Assembly (NCBI RefSeq): GCF_917563915.1 | Contig: NZ_CAKJTI010000012.1 | Span: forward strand, 1 to 64,000 | Source of the DNA: Bacillus rhizoplanae | GTDB lineage: Bacteria > Bacillota > Bacilli > Bacillales > Bacillaceae_G | DNA length: 64,000 nucleotides | Direction: 5' to 3' | Part shown: in pieces, positions 42,452-51,410 of the stretch | Layout: every line of letters starts with the position of its first letter | How positions within the stretch are numbered: position 1 is the stretch's first letter | The notes under the pieces: model-generated | What the model was told of the DNA's origin: nothing | Seen by the model: the letters and a program-made list of their open reading frames with translations, nothing else | The model's database searches: none | Program-made: the position numbers and the translations under genes

Positions 42452-43549
42452 ATGCCTAAAATTATATCAGTTGGAATTTGTCCACCTCCTCACATAATCA
42501 ATCAAAAAACAGTCGTCCACTTTGCAAAAGATTTATTTGGAGATGCTTTTAAAGATATAAAACGTTTATTACAAGTATTTGAAAACGGACAAATAGAAAA
42601 ACGCCATATCGCAAAAGAGCTATCTTGGTTTGAAAATGATCATACATTTGAGGATAAAAATAATGCGTATATAGAGTGCTCCATTACACTCGGTGCTCAA
42701 GCAATCGAAAACTGCGTAACCAATAAAACATTTTTGAAGCAAAATATGAAACTAGAAGAGATTGAAGCATTGTTTTATATTTCTTCTACAGGACTCGCAA
42801 CCCCAACGATTGATGCGAGAATTATGAACGTTTTACCATTTTCTTCACATACGAAACGGATTCCTCTTTGGGGTCTTGGGTGTGCAGGCGGAGCAGCAGG
42901 ATTAGCAAGAGCTTTTGAATATTGCAAAGCTTTTCCAAAGGCAAAAGTCCTTGTTCTTGCTGTTGAATTATGCAGTCTCACATTTCAGCGCAATGATTTG
43001 TCCAAAAGCAACCTAATTGGAACATCTCTTTTTGCTGACGGTGCAGCATGTGCTTTAATAGCAGGTGATGAAGTGGATATTTCAGCTATGTCTTCTCTTT
43101 CTATTCTTCCTTCTTATATTGATTCACAATCTACTCTTATGAAAGATAGTGAAGATGTAATGGGATGGGACGTAAGAAATGAAGGATTGTACGTTATCTT
43201 TTCCAAAGATATCCCAAGTATTATTAGTACTTGGTTTCATCCGAACGTAAAAGAATTTTTAACGAAGAATCATACTCAGCTTAGTGATCTTTCTCATTTC
43301 ATTGTACATCCTGGCGGAAAAAAAGTACTAGAAGCTTATGAATATGCGCTAGGAATAGATGCACGGAAAATGCAGATTTCTTTTGATATACTACGTGAAT
43401 ATGGAAATATGTCGTCTGTTACTGTATTGTATGTGTTACAAAAGTATGTACAGACTGTCAACAAAAGCGGTGAACTCGGGTTAATTGGAGCACTTGGACC
43501 AGGTTTTAGTTCAGAGTTAGTCCTTCTACGCTGGGAGGATATTCAATGA
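42452..43549 (+). CDS. bpsA: Type III polyketide synthase
   Basis: This 365-residue chalcone-synthase-like enzyme has the Cys-His-Asn triad: Cys in LWGLGCAGGAAGLARAF, His in FIVHPGGKKVLEAY and Asn in EYGNMSSVTVLYVL. Bacillus BpsA condenses long-chain acyl-CoA with malonyl-CoA to alkylpyrones. It is coupled by an ATGA overlap to a methyltransferase, as in B. subtilis bpsAB. The ATG at 42452 has GGAG eight nt upstream and gives the family N-terminus; the longer frame from 42410 does not. Confidence 0.9.
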   Translation: MPKIISVGICPPPHIINQKTVVHFAKDLFGDAFKDIKRLLQVFENGQIEKRHIAKELSWFENDHTFEDKNNAYIECSITLGAQAIENCVTNKTFLKQNMKLEEIEALFYISSTGLATPTIDARIMNVLPFSSHTKRIPLWGLGCAGGAAGLARAFEYCKAFPKAKVLVLAVELCSLTFQRNDLSKSNLIGTSLFADGAACALIAGDEVDISAMSSLSILPSYIDSQSTLMKDSEDVMGWDVRNEGLYVIFSKDIPSIISTWFHPNVKEFLTKNHTQLSDLSHFIVHPGGKKVLEAYEYALGIDARKMQISFDILREYGNMSSVTVLYVLQKYVQTVNKSGELGLIGALGPGFSSELVLLRWEDIQ

Positions 43550-44091
43550 TTTTTTTTATTGCTTTCATTCTTATTGTAATGCAACGCCTCATAGAGTTAG
43601 CAATTGCAAAACGAAATGAAAGATATATGAAACAAAAAGGCGCACTAGAATTCGGAAAAGCACATTATAAATACATTGTATTACTTCACACTTCCTTTCT
43701 CATTTCAATTTTTTTAGAAGTTACAATCTTTCATCGTCAACTTTCACCTATTTGGTACATACTTCTTACTTTTTTACTTTTGACTCAACTCCTTCGTGTT
43801 TGGACGATCACTTCTCTCGGCTCGTATTGGAACACCAAGATTATTGTTTTACCTAACACCTCCGCAACAACAAAAGGTCCCTATAAATTTATACGGCACC
43901 CCAACTATATGATTGTAATCTTGGAAATTTTACTCATTCCACTTTTATTTCAAGCATATATCACTGCTGTTGTTTTTAGTTTCTTCAACTTAGCTGTTCT
44001 ATCAATCCGAATTCGTGAAGAAGAGAAAGCGCTCATAGAAGTAACCAATTATAAAGAAGCGTTTCAGCATATTTCACGATTTCGCCCATAA
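43546..44091 (+). CDS. bpsB: Isoprenylcysteine methyltransferase-family membrane protein
   Basis: This 181-residue integral membrane protein has about four to five helices and the ICMT/PEMT SAM-binding motif TTKGPYKFIRHPNYMIVILE, followed by EEEKALIE near the C-terminus. In the Bacillus bps system such a protein methylates the alkylpyrone made by the type III PKS. The start overlaps the PKS stop. A strong terminator follows immediately. Confidence 0.88.
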   Translation: MIFFIAFILIVMQRLIELAIAKRNERYMKQKGALEFGKAHYKYIVLLHTSFLISIFLEVTIFHRQLSPIWYILLTFLLLTQLLRVWTITSLGSYWNTKIIVLPNTSATTKGPYKFIRHPNYMIVILEILLIPLLFQAYITAVVFSFFNLAVLSIRIREEEKALIEVTNYKEAFQHISRFRP

Positions 44092-44128
44092 TGAAAGAGG
44101 ATGTGTCTACACACCCTCTTTCATTTTT
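44092..44128 (+). terminator. bpsAB terminator
   Basis: GAAAGAGGATGTG pairs with CACACCCTCTTTC around a tetraloop and is followed by TTTTT. Confidence 0.9.
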
Positions 44129-44172
44129 CCCTTACGTATATATAGATTACCAACTTCTATACCCTGTCTATA

Positions 44173-44910
44173 TTAGAGTGATATATGCTTCGGAATTTCT
44201 CCTTCTGGCACTTCTCCATCCATGCTCAAATAATAATGTCGAATCGGTTGTAAATTATCATCTAATTCATACACAAGCGGAATGCTTGTAGGGATATTTA
44301 ACGTTACAACTCCATCATCAGATAAGTGATCTAAATATTTTACAAGTGAGCGAATTGTATTACCGTGCGAGGAAATAATTACTTTCTCACCACTTTTTAA
44401 TACTGGCGCAATTTCTTCATACCAATACTTAAGAACTCGTTTTTCTGTATCTTCTAGACACTCTGTAAGAGGAAATTCGCCTTCTTCGAGATATTTATAT
44501 CTGGGATCTGAAACTTCATAACGCGGATCATTTTCCGTAAGTGCTGGCGGTCTTACATTTGTACTTCTGCGCCATATATTTACTTGTTCTTCCCCATATT
44601 TTTTAATCGTTTCATCCTTATTTAAACCTTGCAGTGCACCGTAATGCCTTTCATTTAAATGCCATGTTTTATAAACAGGTACCCAAGCGAGATCCATCTC
44701 ATGAAGAATAATCCATAACGTTCGAATTGCTCGTTTTAACACGGAAGTGTGTGCCACATCAAACGTATAACCATTCGCCTTTAAAATTTGTCCTGCTTCT
44801 CTTGCTTCCTGTAATCCTTTTTCAGACATATCAACATCCGTCCATCCAGTAAACCTATTTTCCAAATTCCATACACTTTGACCGTGACGAAGAAGTACAA
44901 GTTTAATCAT
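44173..44910 (-). CDS. gpmA: 2,3-bisphosphoglycerate-dependent phosphoglycerate mutase
   Basis: This 245-residue dPGM has [19 protein letters not shown] with the phospho-His, [23 protein letters not shown] and the second His in [17 protein letters not shown]. It interconverts 3- and 2-phosphoglycerate in glycolysis. Length and motifs are exactly those of the family, unlike the two shorter phosphatase relatives in this window. AGGAGGAAAC precedes the ATG at 44910. Confidence 0.93.
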   Translation of the reverse strand: MIKLVLLRHGQSVWNLENRFTGWTDVDMSEKGLQEAREAGQILKANGYTFDVAHTSVLKRAIRTLWIILHEMDLAWVPVYKTWHLNERHYGALQGLNKDETIKKYGEEQVNIWRRSTNVRPPALTENDPRYEVSDPRYKYLEEGEFPLTECLEDTEKRVLKYWYEEIAPVLKSGEKVIISSHGNTIRSLVKYLDHLSDDGVVTLNIPTSIPLVYELDDNLQPIRHYYLSMDGEVPEGEIPKHISL

Positions 44911-45108
44911 GACGACGTTTCCTCCTAACAATAAAAATTTTTAACCTTACAATTATGCTGTTTCTTTTCTTTACTCCTATGATGTGCTATTACACGATTT
45001 GTTCTATTTATGCTATATAAATCATGTAAATGTTATCGTAGTTTCAATTTAGATGATTCTTCATCCAATCCTCACACTTGTTAGTATATCCGTCATTTTT
45101 TACATACA

Positions 45109-45150
45109 AAAAAAACATGAGTCCCCTATTCAAAGGATACTCATGTTTCA
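45109..45150 (-). terminator. DEAD-box helicase terminator
   Basis: AAACATGAGT pairs with ACTCATGTTT. On the minus strand the hairpin is followed by a run of T. Confidence 0.8.
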
Positions 45151-45169
45151 TGATTTATATAGCTTCAAC

Positions 45170-46489
45170 TTATCTTCCGCGATTTTTCTGTCCCGGCTTT
45201 GCACTGCGTTTCTTCTTGCTTGGTTGACCGTAACGTGATTTTTCTGTTTTCGTTCCTTCTTTTCTATCACGACTTCTAGATTGATCAGATTGCTTCTTCT
45301 CTTTAAATTGTTTCTTTTCTTTTGGCTTTTGCGATTTTGTTTCCTTTTTCACAGATTCTTGCTTGTTAGGCTGCTCTAATACTTGTCGTTGTAATGATGC
45401 GTTAATTCCTTTTTCAATTTGTTGTAGATACATTTTATCTTTTGGCGCAACTAATGTAATGGCAAGTCCACTTCCGCCAGCACGACCTGTTCGACCGATG
45501 CGGTGAATGTAACTCTCAACATCTTCTGGAATGTCATAGTTAAACACATGTGTAACCCCTTCTACATCAAGACCTCTTGCCGCTACGTCCGTTGCGATTA
45601 AATATTGACTTTCGGCATCTCGAAAACGTTTCATGACACGTTCACGTTTTGCTTGTGATAAATCGCCATGAAGTTCATCACAGTTGTAACCGTATCCCTT
45701 TAGCGCTTCATACAAGTTTGTAACTCTGCGTTTCGTACGGCAGAAAATAACTGCTAAAAACGGTTGATCTCGTTCCATTAATTGACGCAGCGTATCCTGC
45801 TTTGCTCGGTCTGTCGTTTCAACAACGCGTTGTTGAATATTATTTACTGTTACCTCTGCACTTTGAATTTTTATAATTTCAGGTTTTCTCATATAACGCT
45901 TTGCAAGAGATTGAATTTGCTTAGCCATCGTTGCAGAAAACAACATTGTTTGTCTCTCTACAGGTGTTTGTTCAATAATTTCTTCTACCTCTGGTAAAAA
46001 ACCAAAATGCAGCATTTGGTCCGCTTCATCTAAAACAAGCATAGATACATGTGATAATTCAATTGTTCCGCGGCGTAAATGGTCTAATAATCGTCCAGGT
46101 GTCGCCACAACAATATGTGTATTTCCTTGCAATTTCTTCATTTGCTGTGAAACATCTTGTCCACCATAAACAGCAAGCACATGAATATCCTTTACATGCA
46201 CAATCATTTTTTGAATTTCATTTGTGATTTGCAATGCTAATTCTCGTGTTGGTGCTACAATTAACGCCTGAACATGACTGGACTGTGGATTTATTTTTTC
46301 TATTATCGGCAAAATAAATGCTAATGTTTTTCCCGTTCCTGTTTTTGCTTGTCCAATAATATCTTTTCCTGCTAGAACTACTGGGATTGCTTTTTCTTGA
46401 ATTGGAGTCGATTCCGCGATTCCGTTTTCTCTTAATGTATCATTTAACGTTGTGCTAATTCCTAATTCTAAAAAACCTTTCAAATCCAT
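45170..46489 (-). CDS. DEAD-box ATP-dependent RNA helicase
   Basis: This 439-residue helicase has the Q-motif TPIQEKAIP, motif I AKTGTGKT, Ia [47 protein letters not shown] and [13 protein letters not shown] strongly basic low-complexity tail (residues about 375-439, rich in K, Q, S and R) should bind RNA. It resembles the smaller CshB/YfmL-type Bacillus helicases, which act in ribosome assembly or RNA decay in the cold. The exact orthologue is not assigned. GTG-ATG tandem start. Confidence 0.93.
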   Translation of the reverse strand: MDLKGFLELGISTTLNDTLRENGIAESTPIQEKAIPVVLAGKDIIGQAKTGTGKTLAFILPIIEKINPQSSHVQALIVAPTRELALQITNEIQKMIVHVKDIHVLAVYGGQDVSQQMKKLQGNTHIVVATPGRLLDHLRRGTIELSHVSMLVLDEADQMLHFGFLPEVEEIIEQTPVERQTMLFSATMAKQIQSLAKRYMRKPEIIKIQSAEVTVNNIQQRVVETTDRAKQDTLRQLMERDQPFLAVIFCRTKRRVTNLYEALKGYGYNCDELHGDLSQAKRERVMKRFRDAESQYLIATDVAARGLDVEGVTHVFNYDIPEDVESYIHRIGRTGRAGGSGLAITLVAPKDKMYLQQIEKGINASLQRQVLEQPNKQESVKKETKSQKPKEKKQFKEKKQSDQSRSRDRKEGTKTEKSRYGQPSKKKRSAKPGQKNRGR

Positions 46490-46558
46490 CACTTCTTTTC
46501 ACTATTTTTCATATCAAATATTGATTGTACCATTTATTTAGCTAAATATGAAAAACAA

Positions 46559-46604
46559 AAACGCGCTATTATTGTATTTATTCAAAATAAGAGCGCGTTT
46601 TTAC
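46559..46604 (-). terminator. Intrinsic terminator of the MutS2-like gene
   Basis: AAAAACGCGCT pairs with AGCGCGTTTTT with an extended A/T stem, about 85 bp downstream of the gene. Confidence 0.8.
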
Positions 46605-46687
46605 ACATTTATTCTATTTTTAACGTTTAAGTGGGGGCTTGTTGACAATCGAATTATATCTTGAATACTCGTACAGAAATTCTTAGT

Positions 46688-48583
46688 TTACTTTTTTCTA
46701 ATTTCTTGTTGTATTTTTCTTAATGCTTTTTTAGAACCTCGTTCTATATCATGTTGTAACTTTCTCTCTTTATAACTTACAAATAACGTATTTAAATCAT
46801 AGCCTTCTGGATACAACTCTGCTGCTTTCAATTCCAGAATAACGCGCTTACAATTCACTTCAATAAACTCTTCTTTGTATAGTCCTACAATATTATTGAA
46901 ACTATCTTTTTTCTTGTATACAATGCCGTAATCATTGTGATCTAATAATTTTACTTTGTCTCCAATCTCATACTCATAAATTTCTTTCGTTTTCACCGCA
47001 TTCACTTCAGGCTTCTTTAATTTATTTTCTCTTACTAGCTCTAAGCTATAATCTTTATTTTCCATGTAACACTGTGCCCGTTGCAAAACATTTTCTCGTA
47101 AATTCATCTTCCTCGAAATCCAAAGTGCGTTGCTATCTCCGGACTCTCCAATAATTAACTTATACATAGGCTCTAATGTTTCATTATTGAATTGCATAGC
47201 CGCATTCATGAAGTCACTGTGAATTTCTGAGAATCGTTTAATTTCACCATAATGAGTCGTAGCAACTGTTATACACCCCATATGATAAAACTCTTCTAAA
47301 ATGGCAATCGCAAGTGCAGCACCTTCATTCGGTTCTGTACCACTACCAATTTCATCAAATAACAACAACGTATTATTGTTAGATATCCTCATAATTTCTG
47401 AAATATTTTTCATATGTGATGAAAATGTACTTAAAGCATTTTCAATACTTTGATTATCACCTATATCTACAAAAATGTGATCAAAAAGTGCAATTTCCGT
47501 CTCTTCATCACCATGAATATGAAACCCTGACATTGCTGCTAAAGTTAATAATCCAATTGTTTTCAAGACAATTGTTTTTCCTCCAGCATTCGGTCCCGTA
47601 ATGACTAAACTGCGATATTCTTTTCCAATCTCAAAATTTAATGGAACAATCTCACCTTGTAAAAGAGGATGTTTACATTCAACTAGTTTTATATATCCAT
47701 GACTATTTAATTTCGGTGCTATACCATCAATACTCTTACTAAATTTAGCTTTCGCGAAAATCATATCATATTGACTTATAAGCTCAATATTGATTTTTAT
47801 ATCACTAACATTCTCACGAATCATTCCTGATAAAGTCGCTAATATTTGATACTCCTCTATCACCTCTTCCGCTTTTAAACTCGCCAACTCCCCGCTTAAT
47901 TTGGAAATAACAGCAGGTTCCATAAATACTGTTGAACCTTTAGAAGAAATCTCTACAATTGTTCCTGCAACTTGATTTTTATAAGAAGCCTTAATAGGAA
48001 CAGTATATCGATCATCTTTTTTACTAATAAAGAATTCTTGAATATACTCCTTATTTGCACTACTTTTTAAAAATTTATTTAAGCGATCTCCAATCTTTTC
48101 TTCTGTTGTTTCAATATGATTTCGAATTCGCTTTAATTCTTTACTTGCAGCAGAATCAACTCGATTCCCTTTAATAGAAAAATGAATCTCTTCCTCAATA
48201 TTTTTGAACTCTGACATAGAGTATGCGTAAGAACTTAAAACAGGCGCAAAAAATGCTTTACTTAACATGAATCCCTTAATTTTTCTACATCCTCTTAAAA
48301 AATCTGATATGCTAACTAATTCTGTTGGTTCCAAAATTATTCCTTTTTCAAGCTTTCCAATGATACCTTCTATATTAGAAATTCCTATCAATGGAACGTG
48401 ACTCTCTGTATTTAAAATTGATTTTGCTTCAGTCGTTTCATTTAATCGATTCTTCACTACTTTCATATTTGAGCTTGGCTGCAATTTATCTAATAATTGT
48501 TTTCCTAATCCACTTACACAATATGACTTTACAATTTCCTTTAATTCGTTATACTGCAATTTTTCAAATGTCATGATATTCAT
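46688..48583 (-). CDS. MutS2-like ATPase lacking the Smr domain
   Basis: This 631-residue protein is collinear with MutS2: a core/lever helical part (about 1-280), then the ABC-type ATPase with Walker A VITGPNAGGKTIVLKT (near 325), DNQSIENALSTFSSHM signature, Walker B LLLFDEIGSGTEPNEGAAL and TVATTHYGEIK. After a KOW-like segment (KVKLLDHNDYGIVYKK) it ends in a basic helix. The usual C-terminal Smr nuclease of MutS2 (about 785 residues) is absent. B. subtilis MutS2 is reported to act on collided ribosomes, so a ribosome-related rather than DNA-repair role is possible. The start at 48583 follows GAGGAG. The long leader upstream carries attenuator features. Confidence 0.85.
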   Translation of the reverse strand: MNIMTFEKLQYNELKEIVKSYCVSGLGKQLLDKLQPSSNMKVVKNRLNETTEAKSILNTESHVPLIGISNIEGIIGKLEKGIILEPTELVSISDFLRGCRKIKGFMLSKAFFAPVLSSYAYSMSEFKNIEEEIHFSIKGNRVDSAASKELKRIRNHIETTEEKIGDRLNKFLKSSANKEYIQEFFISKKDDRYTVPIKASYKNQVAGTIVEISSKGSTVFMEPAVISKLSGELASLKAEEVIEEYQILATLSGMIRENVSDIKINIELISQYDMIFAKAKFSKSIDGIAPKLNSHGYIKLVECKHPLLQGEIVPLNFEIGKEYRSLVITGPNAGGKTIVLKTIGLLTLAAMSGFHIHGDEETEIALFDHIFVDIGDNQSIENALSTFSSHMKNISEIMRISNNNTLLLFDEIGSGTEPNEGAALAIAILEEFYHMGCITVATTHYGEIKRFSEIHSDFMNAAMQFNNETLEPMYKLIIGESGDSNALWISRKMNLRENVLQRAQCYMENKDYSLELVRENKLKKPEVNAVKTKEIYEYEIGDKVKLLDHNDYGIVYKKKDSFNNIVGLYKEEFIEVNCKRVILELKAAELYPEGYDLNTLFVSYKERKLQHDIERGSKKALRKIQQEIRKK

Positions 48584-48672
48584 TTCTGTTCTCCTCACTG
48601 TGATTTAATAATTGAATCATGTATGAAGATACCTAATAATAAGATTTCAATGAGTTTCTATAAAGTGAAAAT

Positions 48673-48701
48673 AAAAAAAGCTACGGGGATACCGTAGCTT
48701 T
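48673..48701 (-). terminator. Intrinsic terminator inside the MutS2-like leader
   Basis: On the minus strand AAAGCTACGG, a short loop and CCGTAGCTTT are followed by seven T, 90 nt before the start codon. No other gene ends nearby on this strand, so it should act on the leader itself. Confidence 0.8.
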
Positions 48702-48920
48702 ACATACATTTACAAGACAAGTGTAAAAACAAGTATCTATCATTAAACAAACCTTTTTCAAATAAAGGTCTAGGTCTTTAATAATAAATACCGCTACATG
48801 CTTTATAAAGTGTTGTAGGTATCTTCATAGGTAACTTAAATAAATCCATGACCGAATACAGGGTATATATTGATATAAAAAATACCCTTCATCATCAGAT
48901 TTATTTAATTAAATTTTTGC

Positions 48921-48944
48921 CTATTTAGATACTACTCCACTCAC
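48921..48944 (-). CDS. Putative leader peptide (7 aa)
   Basis: GTG-initiated MSGVVSK with a stop at 48921-48923 is preceded by the SD GAGGTG (48951-48956 on the complement) with 6-nt spacing. It lies about 50 nt after the predicted transcription start. Its position and size match leader ORFs of ribosome-mediated attenuators. Translation is not shown. Confidence 0.45.
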   Translation of the reverse strand: MSGVVSK

Positions 48945-49002
48945 AAAAAGCACCTCGTCTAATTTATTTTTTTATTCTCATTGAAATCTAAATTATGGAA
49001 TT

Positions 49003-49031
49003 ATTATACTATATGTACAAAATCAAGTAAA
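49003..49031 (-). promoter_or_regulatory. Sigma-A promoter of the MutS2-like transcript
   Basis: On the minus strand TTTACT, 17 nt, TATAAT: a perfect -10 and a fair -35 at ideal spacing. The predicted start is near 48996. Confidence 0.7.
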
Positions 49032-49098
49032 GGTACGTTAAATTACCTATAAAGCAAATTTACTTCGATGAAGATTCTCATTTCGAAAAACAATTTTC

Positions 49099-49611
49099 TT
49101 ATTTTGCTGTAAGTTGTACTTCAAACTCTATAATAGATTCCTCGTTTTCACCTATTCTTTCCACTGTAATTTTATCAATAGTGAATCGCATAGTCTCTCG
49201 AAGTGGATGAAGATTTTTTATAATACGGAAAGCCTGTTCTTTATCACCTTTCCTTCCTAATGTAACATGAGGAATATAAGGAATTTCTTTGCGAAGAAAC
49301 GGTTGAAGAAAATCTGTATACAACTTATGATGTAACTCAATTATATTTTCTTTTCCTTCTTCTATGAGTAAAAATAAGTACTCATCCTCATTGGTTACAA
49401 CTGGATTTAACGTAATATAAAAAGAATTCATGCTGCCTATAATTGTTTCTATATGTTTTTTTAAACACTCATTTGGCACTTCACTCACAAAAGGAAATAC
49501 TAGCGTAATATGAGGTGAAATCAAACCAAATAAAGGATCATGTTTTCTTCTTATCGCTTCAATTTCTTCTAAATCATTATTACCTAAGAAAAGTAAAATT
49601 GTTCTCTCCAT
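49099..49611 (-). CDS. 2H phosphodiesterase / 2'-5' RNA ligase-like protein
   Basis: This 170-residue protein has the two signature HxT motifs, SPHITLVFPF (near residue 34) and IPHVTLGRKG (near 113), of the 2H phosphoesterase superfamily. Members cleave cyclic phosphodiesters of RNA or nucleotides. The substrate is unknown. It starts 5 nt after the methyltransferase stop at 49617, so the two form an operon. Confidence 0.85.
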   Translation of the reverse strand: MERTILLFLGNNDLEEIEAIRRKHDPLFGLISPHITLVFPFVSEVPNECLKKHIETIIGSMNSFYITLNPVVTNEDEYLFLLIEEGKENIIELHHKLYTDFLQPFLRKEIPYIPHVTLGRKGDKEQAFRIIKNLHPLRETMRFTIDKITVERIGENEESIIEFEVQLTAK

Positions 49612-49616
49612 CGAAA

Positions 49617-50330
49617 TTACCCTTTCTTTCTAAAAAGAGCCGTCCAAAGAAATGCTTCACCAAACACCTCATTTGGTTGCTTAATTTCATTCATTTTACG
49701 CAGTTCAATAACCTCAAAATCTTGAAAAACATCACGCAGTTTTTCTTCTGAATACGCAATTCCTCCCTGTAAGCTCCACCCTCGATATACATCCCAATCT
49801 GATATTTCCGAACCATTTTTTTCGTCTGATTCTCCTGCAGCAAAGCATGTTAAACCGAAATACCCGTTTGGCTTTAATGCTTGCTTGACTAACTCCACAT
49901 AATGTATTCTTCGGTGAGGTGGGATATGATGTAAACAGCCAGAATCATATACAAAGTCATATTGGTTCTCGACTTGTAAATCAAAGATAGACTTACAGAT
50001 AAAACGCACTGATACGTTTTGCTCAGCCGCTCTTTCTTCTCCCCATTTAATCCCTTCTTCTGATAAATCAACTGCATCTACTTCACAGCCCGTTTTTGCT
50101 AAATACAAAGCATTTCGACCAGGACCGCAGCCTAATTCTAGCACTTTTCCTTTCTGAATCACGTTTCTATCAAAATAAGAAACTAAATTTTCATCCGGTA
50201 CATTAGCAAAGAAAGGTACTTCTTTACCACGATCAGAATAAAAATGATTCCAAAACGACTCAGGTGATCTTAATAGAGAGTCTAACATAGTAATAATATC
50301 ATCCATAGTATGTAAAGTTTCATTTCTCAT
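49617..50330 (-). CDS. Class I SAM-dependent methyltransferase
   Basis: This 237-residue methyltransferase has SFWNHFYSDRGKEVPFF at the start, motif I VLELGCGPGRNALYLAKTG, the acidic end of strand 2 in DAVDLSEEGI and motif IV YDSGCLHHIPPHRR. This pattern occurs in a group of Bacillus small-molecule or thiopurine-like methyltransferases. It is the first gene of a pair with a 2H phosphodiesterase. AGAGGTG lies about 11 nt upstream of the ATG. Confidence 0.87.
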   Translation of the reverse strand: MRNETLHTMDDIITMLDSLLRSPESFWNHFYSDRGKEVPFFANVPDENLVSYFDRNVIQKGKVLELGCGPGRNALYLAKTGCEVDAVDLSEEGIKWGEERAAEQNVSVRFICKSIFDLQVENQYDFVYDSGCLHHIPPHRRIHYVELVKQALKPNGYFGLTCFAAGESDEKNGSEISDWDVYRGWSLQGGIAYSEEKLRDVFQDFEVIELRKMNEIKQPNEVFGEAFLWTALFRKKG

Positions 50331-50495
50331 AATCGAATTTCACCTCTTATAAATTATGCTTATAAGATAATTATACCAAATCCCATTCAAATTTAACGTC
50401 TATTCAGAATTATCCTGAGTAATTTGGAACTACTATTAATTAAACAAATTTATATTTTATTAACTTTTAATAGTCGAGATTTTGGGGCATAAAAA

Positions 50496-50530
50496 CACCC
50501 CTTTAGAAAATCAAATCTAAAGGGGTAAAG
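50496..50530 (-). terminator. Intrinsic terminator downstream of the tautomerase gene
   Basis: ACCCCTTTAGA pairs with TCTAAAGGGGT. On the minus strand GTTTTTAT follows. It lies beyond the repeat at 50551-50621, about 190 bp after the tautomerase stop. The rest of 50331-50716 shows no gene. Confidence 0.65.
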
Positions 50531-50550
50531 CATTGCAAATTTGTCTCACT

Positions 50551-50621
50551 ATTCGTGGGCAGTAAAACTCCCACCTCAAGATTATAAAAAAAATCCTACT
50601 GATGAAAGTTTCACTTTATTT
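50551..50621 (-). repeat. Internally deleted copy of the dispersed hairpin repeat
   Basis: On the minus strand it reads AATAAAGTGAAACTTTCATC, then AGTAGGA, and after a gap TTGAGGTGGGAGTTTTACTG and CCCACGAAT. Both ends match the copy at 436-577, but the middle (second arm of hairpin 1 and first arm of hairpin 2) is missing. Confidence 0.7.
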
Positions 50622-50716
50622 CTAAACAGCTTAACTCTGTTTTAAATCTACATCAAATCAAGATTTCTTTAAGTTATCACTGCTTGATTAATAAATAAGT
50701 TGCCTTAGTATCGAAA

Positions 50717-51106
50717 TTAAACATCCAGCTTAAAGGTAACACCTATTTGAGAAGCTTGCTGCCCTCCTTTAAATCCCCAATTATCAAGAGATGGTTCGTG
50801 TAGCGTTATAATTATGGCATTCTTGTTGATTTTCAATATATTTGATACTTGTTCTGTTATTTCTTTTAGCAATTTAGCTTTTGTTTCTTTCTTGCGTCCA
50901 GGCAAGATTAGAAGCTCAATAAAGACCTTTTCTTCTTCCCATCCATCGGGCATAAACCAGTCACTTTCATCTATTTCAAAAAACTTTACAGGTCCATCAT
51001 TAGCAGGCACTTTAAAAACATCCTTAAGTATCTCTCTTACAGTAAAAGCAATCAATTTTTTATCTATTCCATTTCTTTTTTTTAAATAAATTTTTACTAA
51101 TGGCAT
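50717..51106 (-). CDS. Tautomerase-superfamily protein
   Basis: This 129-residue protein begins Met-Pro (MPLVKIYLKKRNGIDKKL), leaving an N-terminal proline as in 4-oxalocrotonate tautomerase/MSAD/MIF enzymes. A second beta-alpha-beta unit (KVFIELLILPGRKKETKAKL) makes it a fused double-length tautomerase, and FFEIDESDWFMPDGW is typical of the malonate semialdehyde decarboxylase-like group. The substrate is unknown. The ATG at 51106 follows GGGAG; the longer frame from 51142 would bury the proline. Confidence 0.83.
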   Translation of the reverse strand: MPLVKIYLKKRNGIDKKLIAFTVREILKDVFKVPANDGPVKFFEIDESDWFMPDGWEEEKVFIELLILPGRKKETKAKLLKEITEQVSNILKINKNAIIITLHEPSLDNWGFKGGQQASQIGVTFKLDV

Positions 51107-51370
51107 AAAGACACTCCCTACATTTCCTTTATTGTGTAGCATGTGTATAAATAATTCGTTTGTAGTAACAAAATATCCTTTCTATGTTTTTCCTTAATCT
51201 TGTTTTCTCATCTTTGTATACTTTATTCATATGAAGTTAACATACCATTATCGGTAGCAAGCAAACTGTAAACCCTCTTCCCGTATTTTGGTTTGTTTAC
51301 TTTCTTTTTTTTAAATTGTAATTATTATTACGATACGTGAAATTACCAACTATTATCTCCATCCAAAATT
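51107..51370. other. Non-coding region upstream of the tautomerase gene
   Basis: No gene is supported. The sequence is AT-rich with T-runs and a weak AAACTG/TTGGTTT-type inverted repeat around 51263-51300. Confidence 0.3.
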
Positions 51371-51410
51371 AAACAAGCGAGCATTGATATATCAATGCTC
51401 GCTTGTTTAA
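51371..51410. terminator. Near-perfect palindromic terminator of xpaC/telA
   Basis: AAACAAGCGAGCATTGATA and TATCAATGCTCGCTTGTTT form a 19-bp stem reaching the xpaC stop. Confidence 0.85.

Larger units (their letters stand above)
48584..48996 (-). promoter_or_regulatory. Long structured leader of the MutS2-like gene (putative attenuator)
   Basis: This leader is about 410 nt from the predicted transcription start. In RNA order it has AGATTTCAATGAG at the 5' end, an SD-led 7-codon ORF, TATGAAGATACCTA (48816-48829), an intrinsic terminator (48673-48701), then CTCATTGAAATCT (48642-48654) and TAGGTATCTTCATA (48622-48635). The first and fourth elements are perfect 13-nt complements, and the third and last are perfect 14-nt complements. 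These pairings cross each other and flank the terminator, as expected for alternative folds controlling read-through. Confidence 0.6.
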
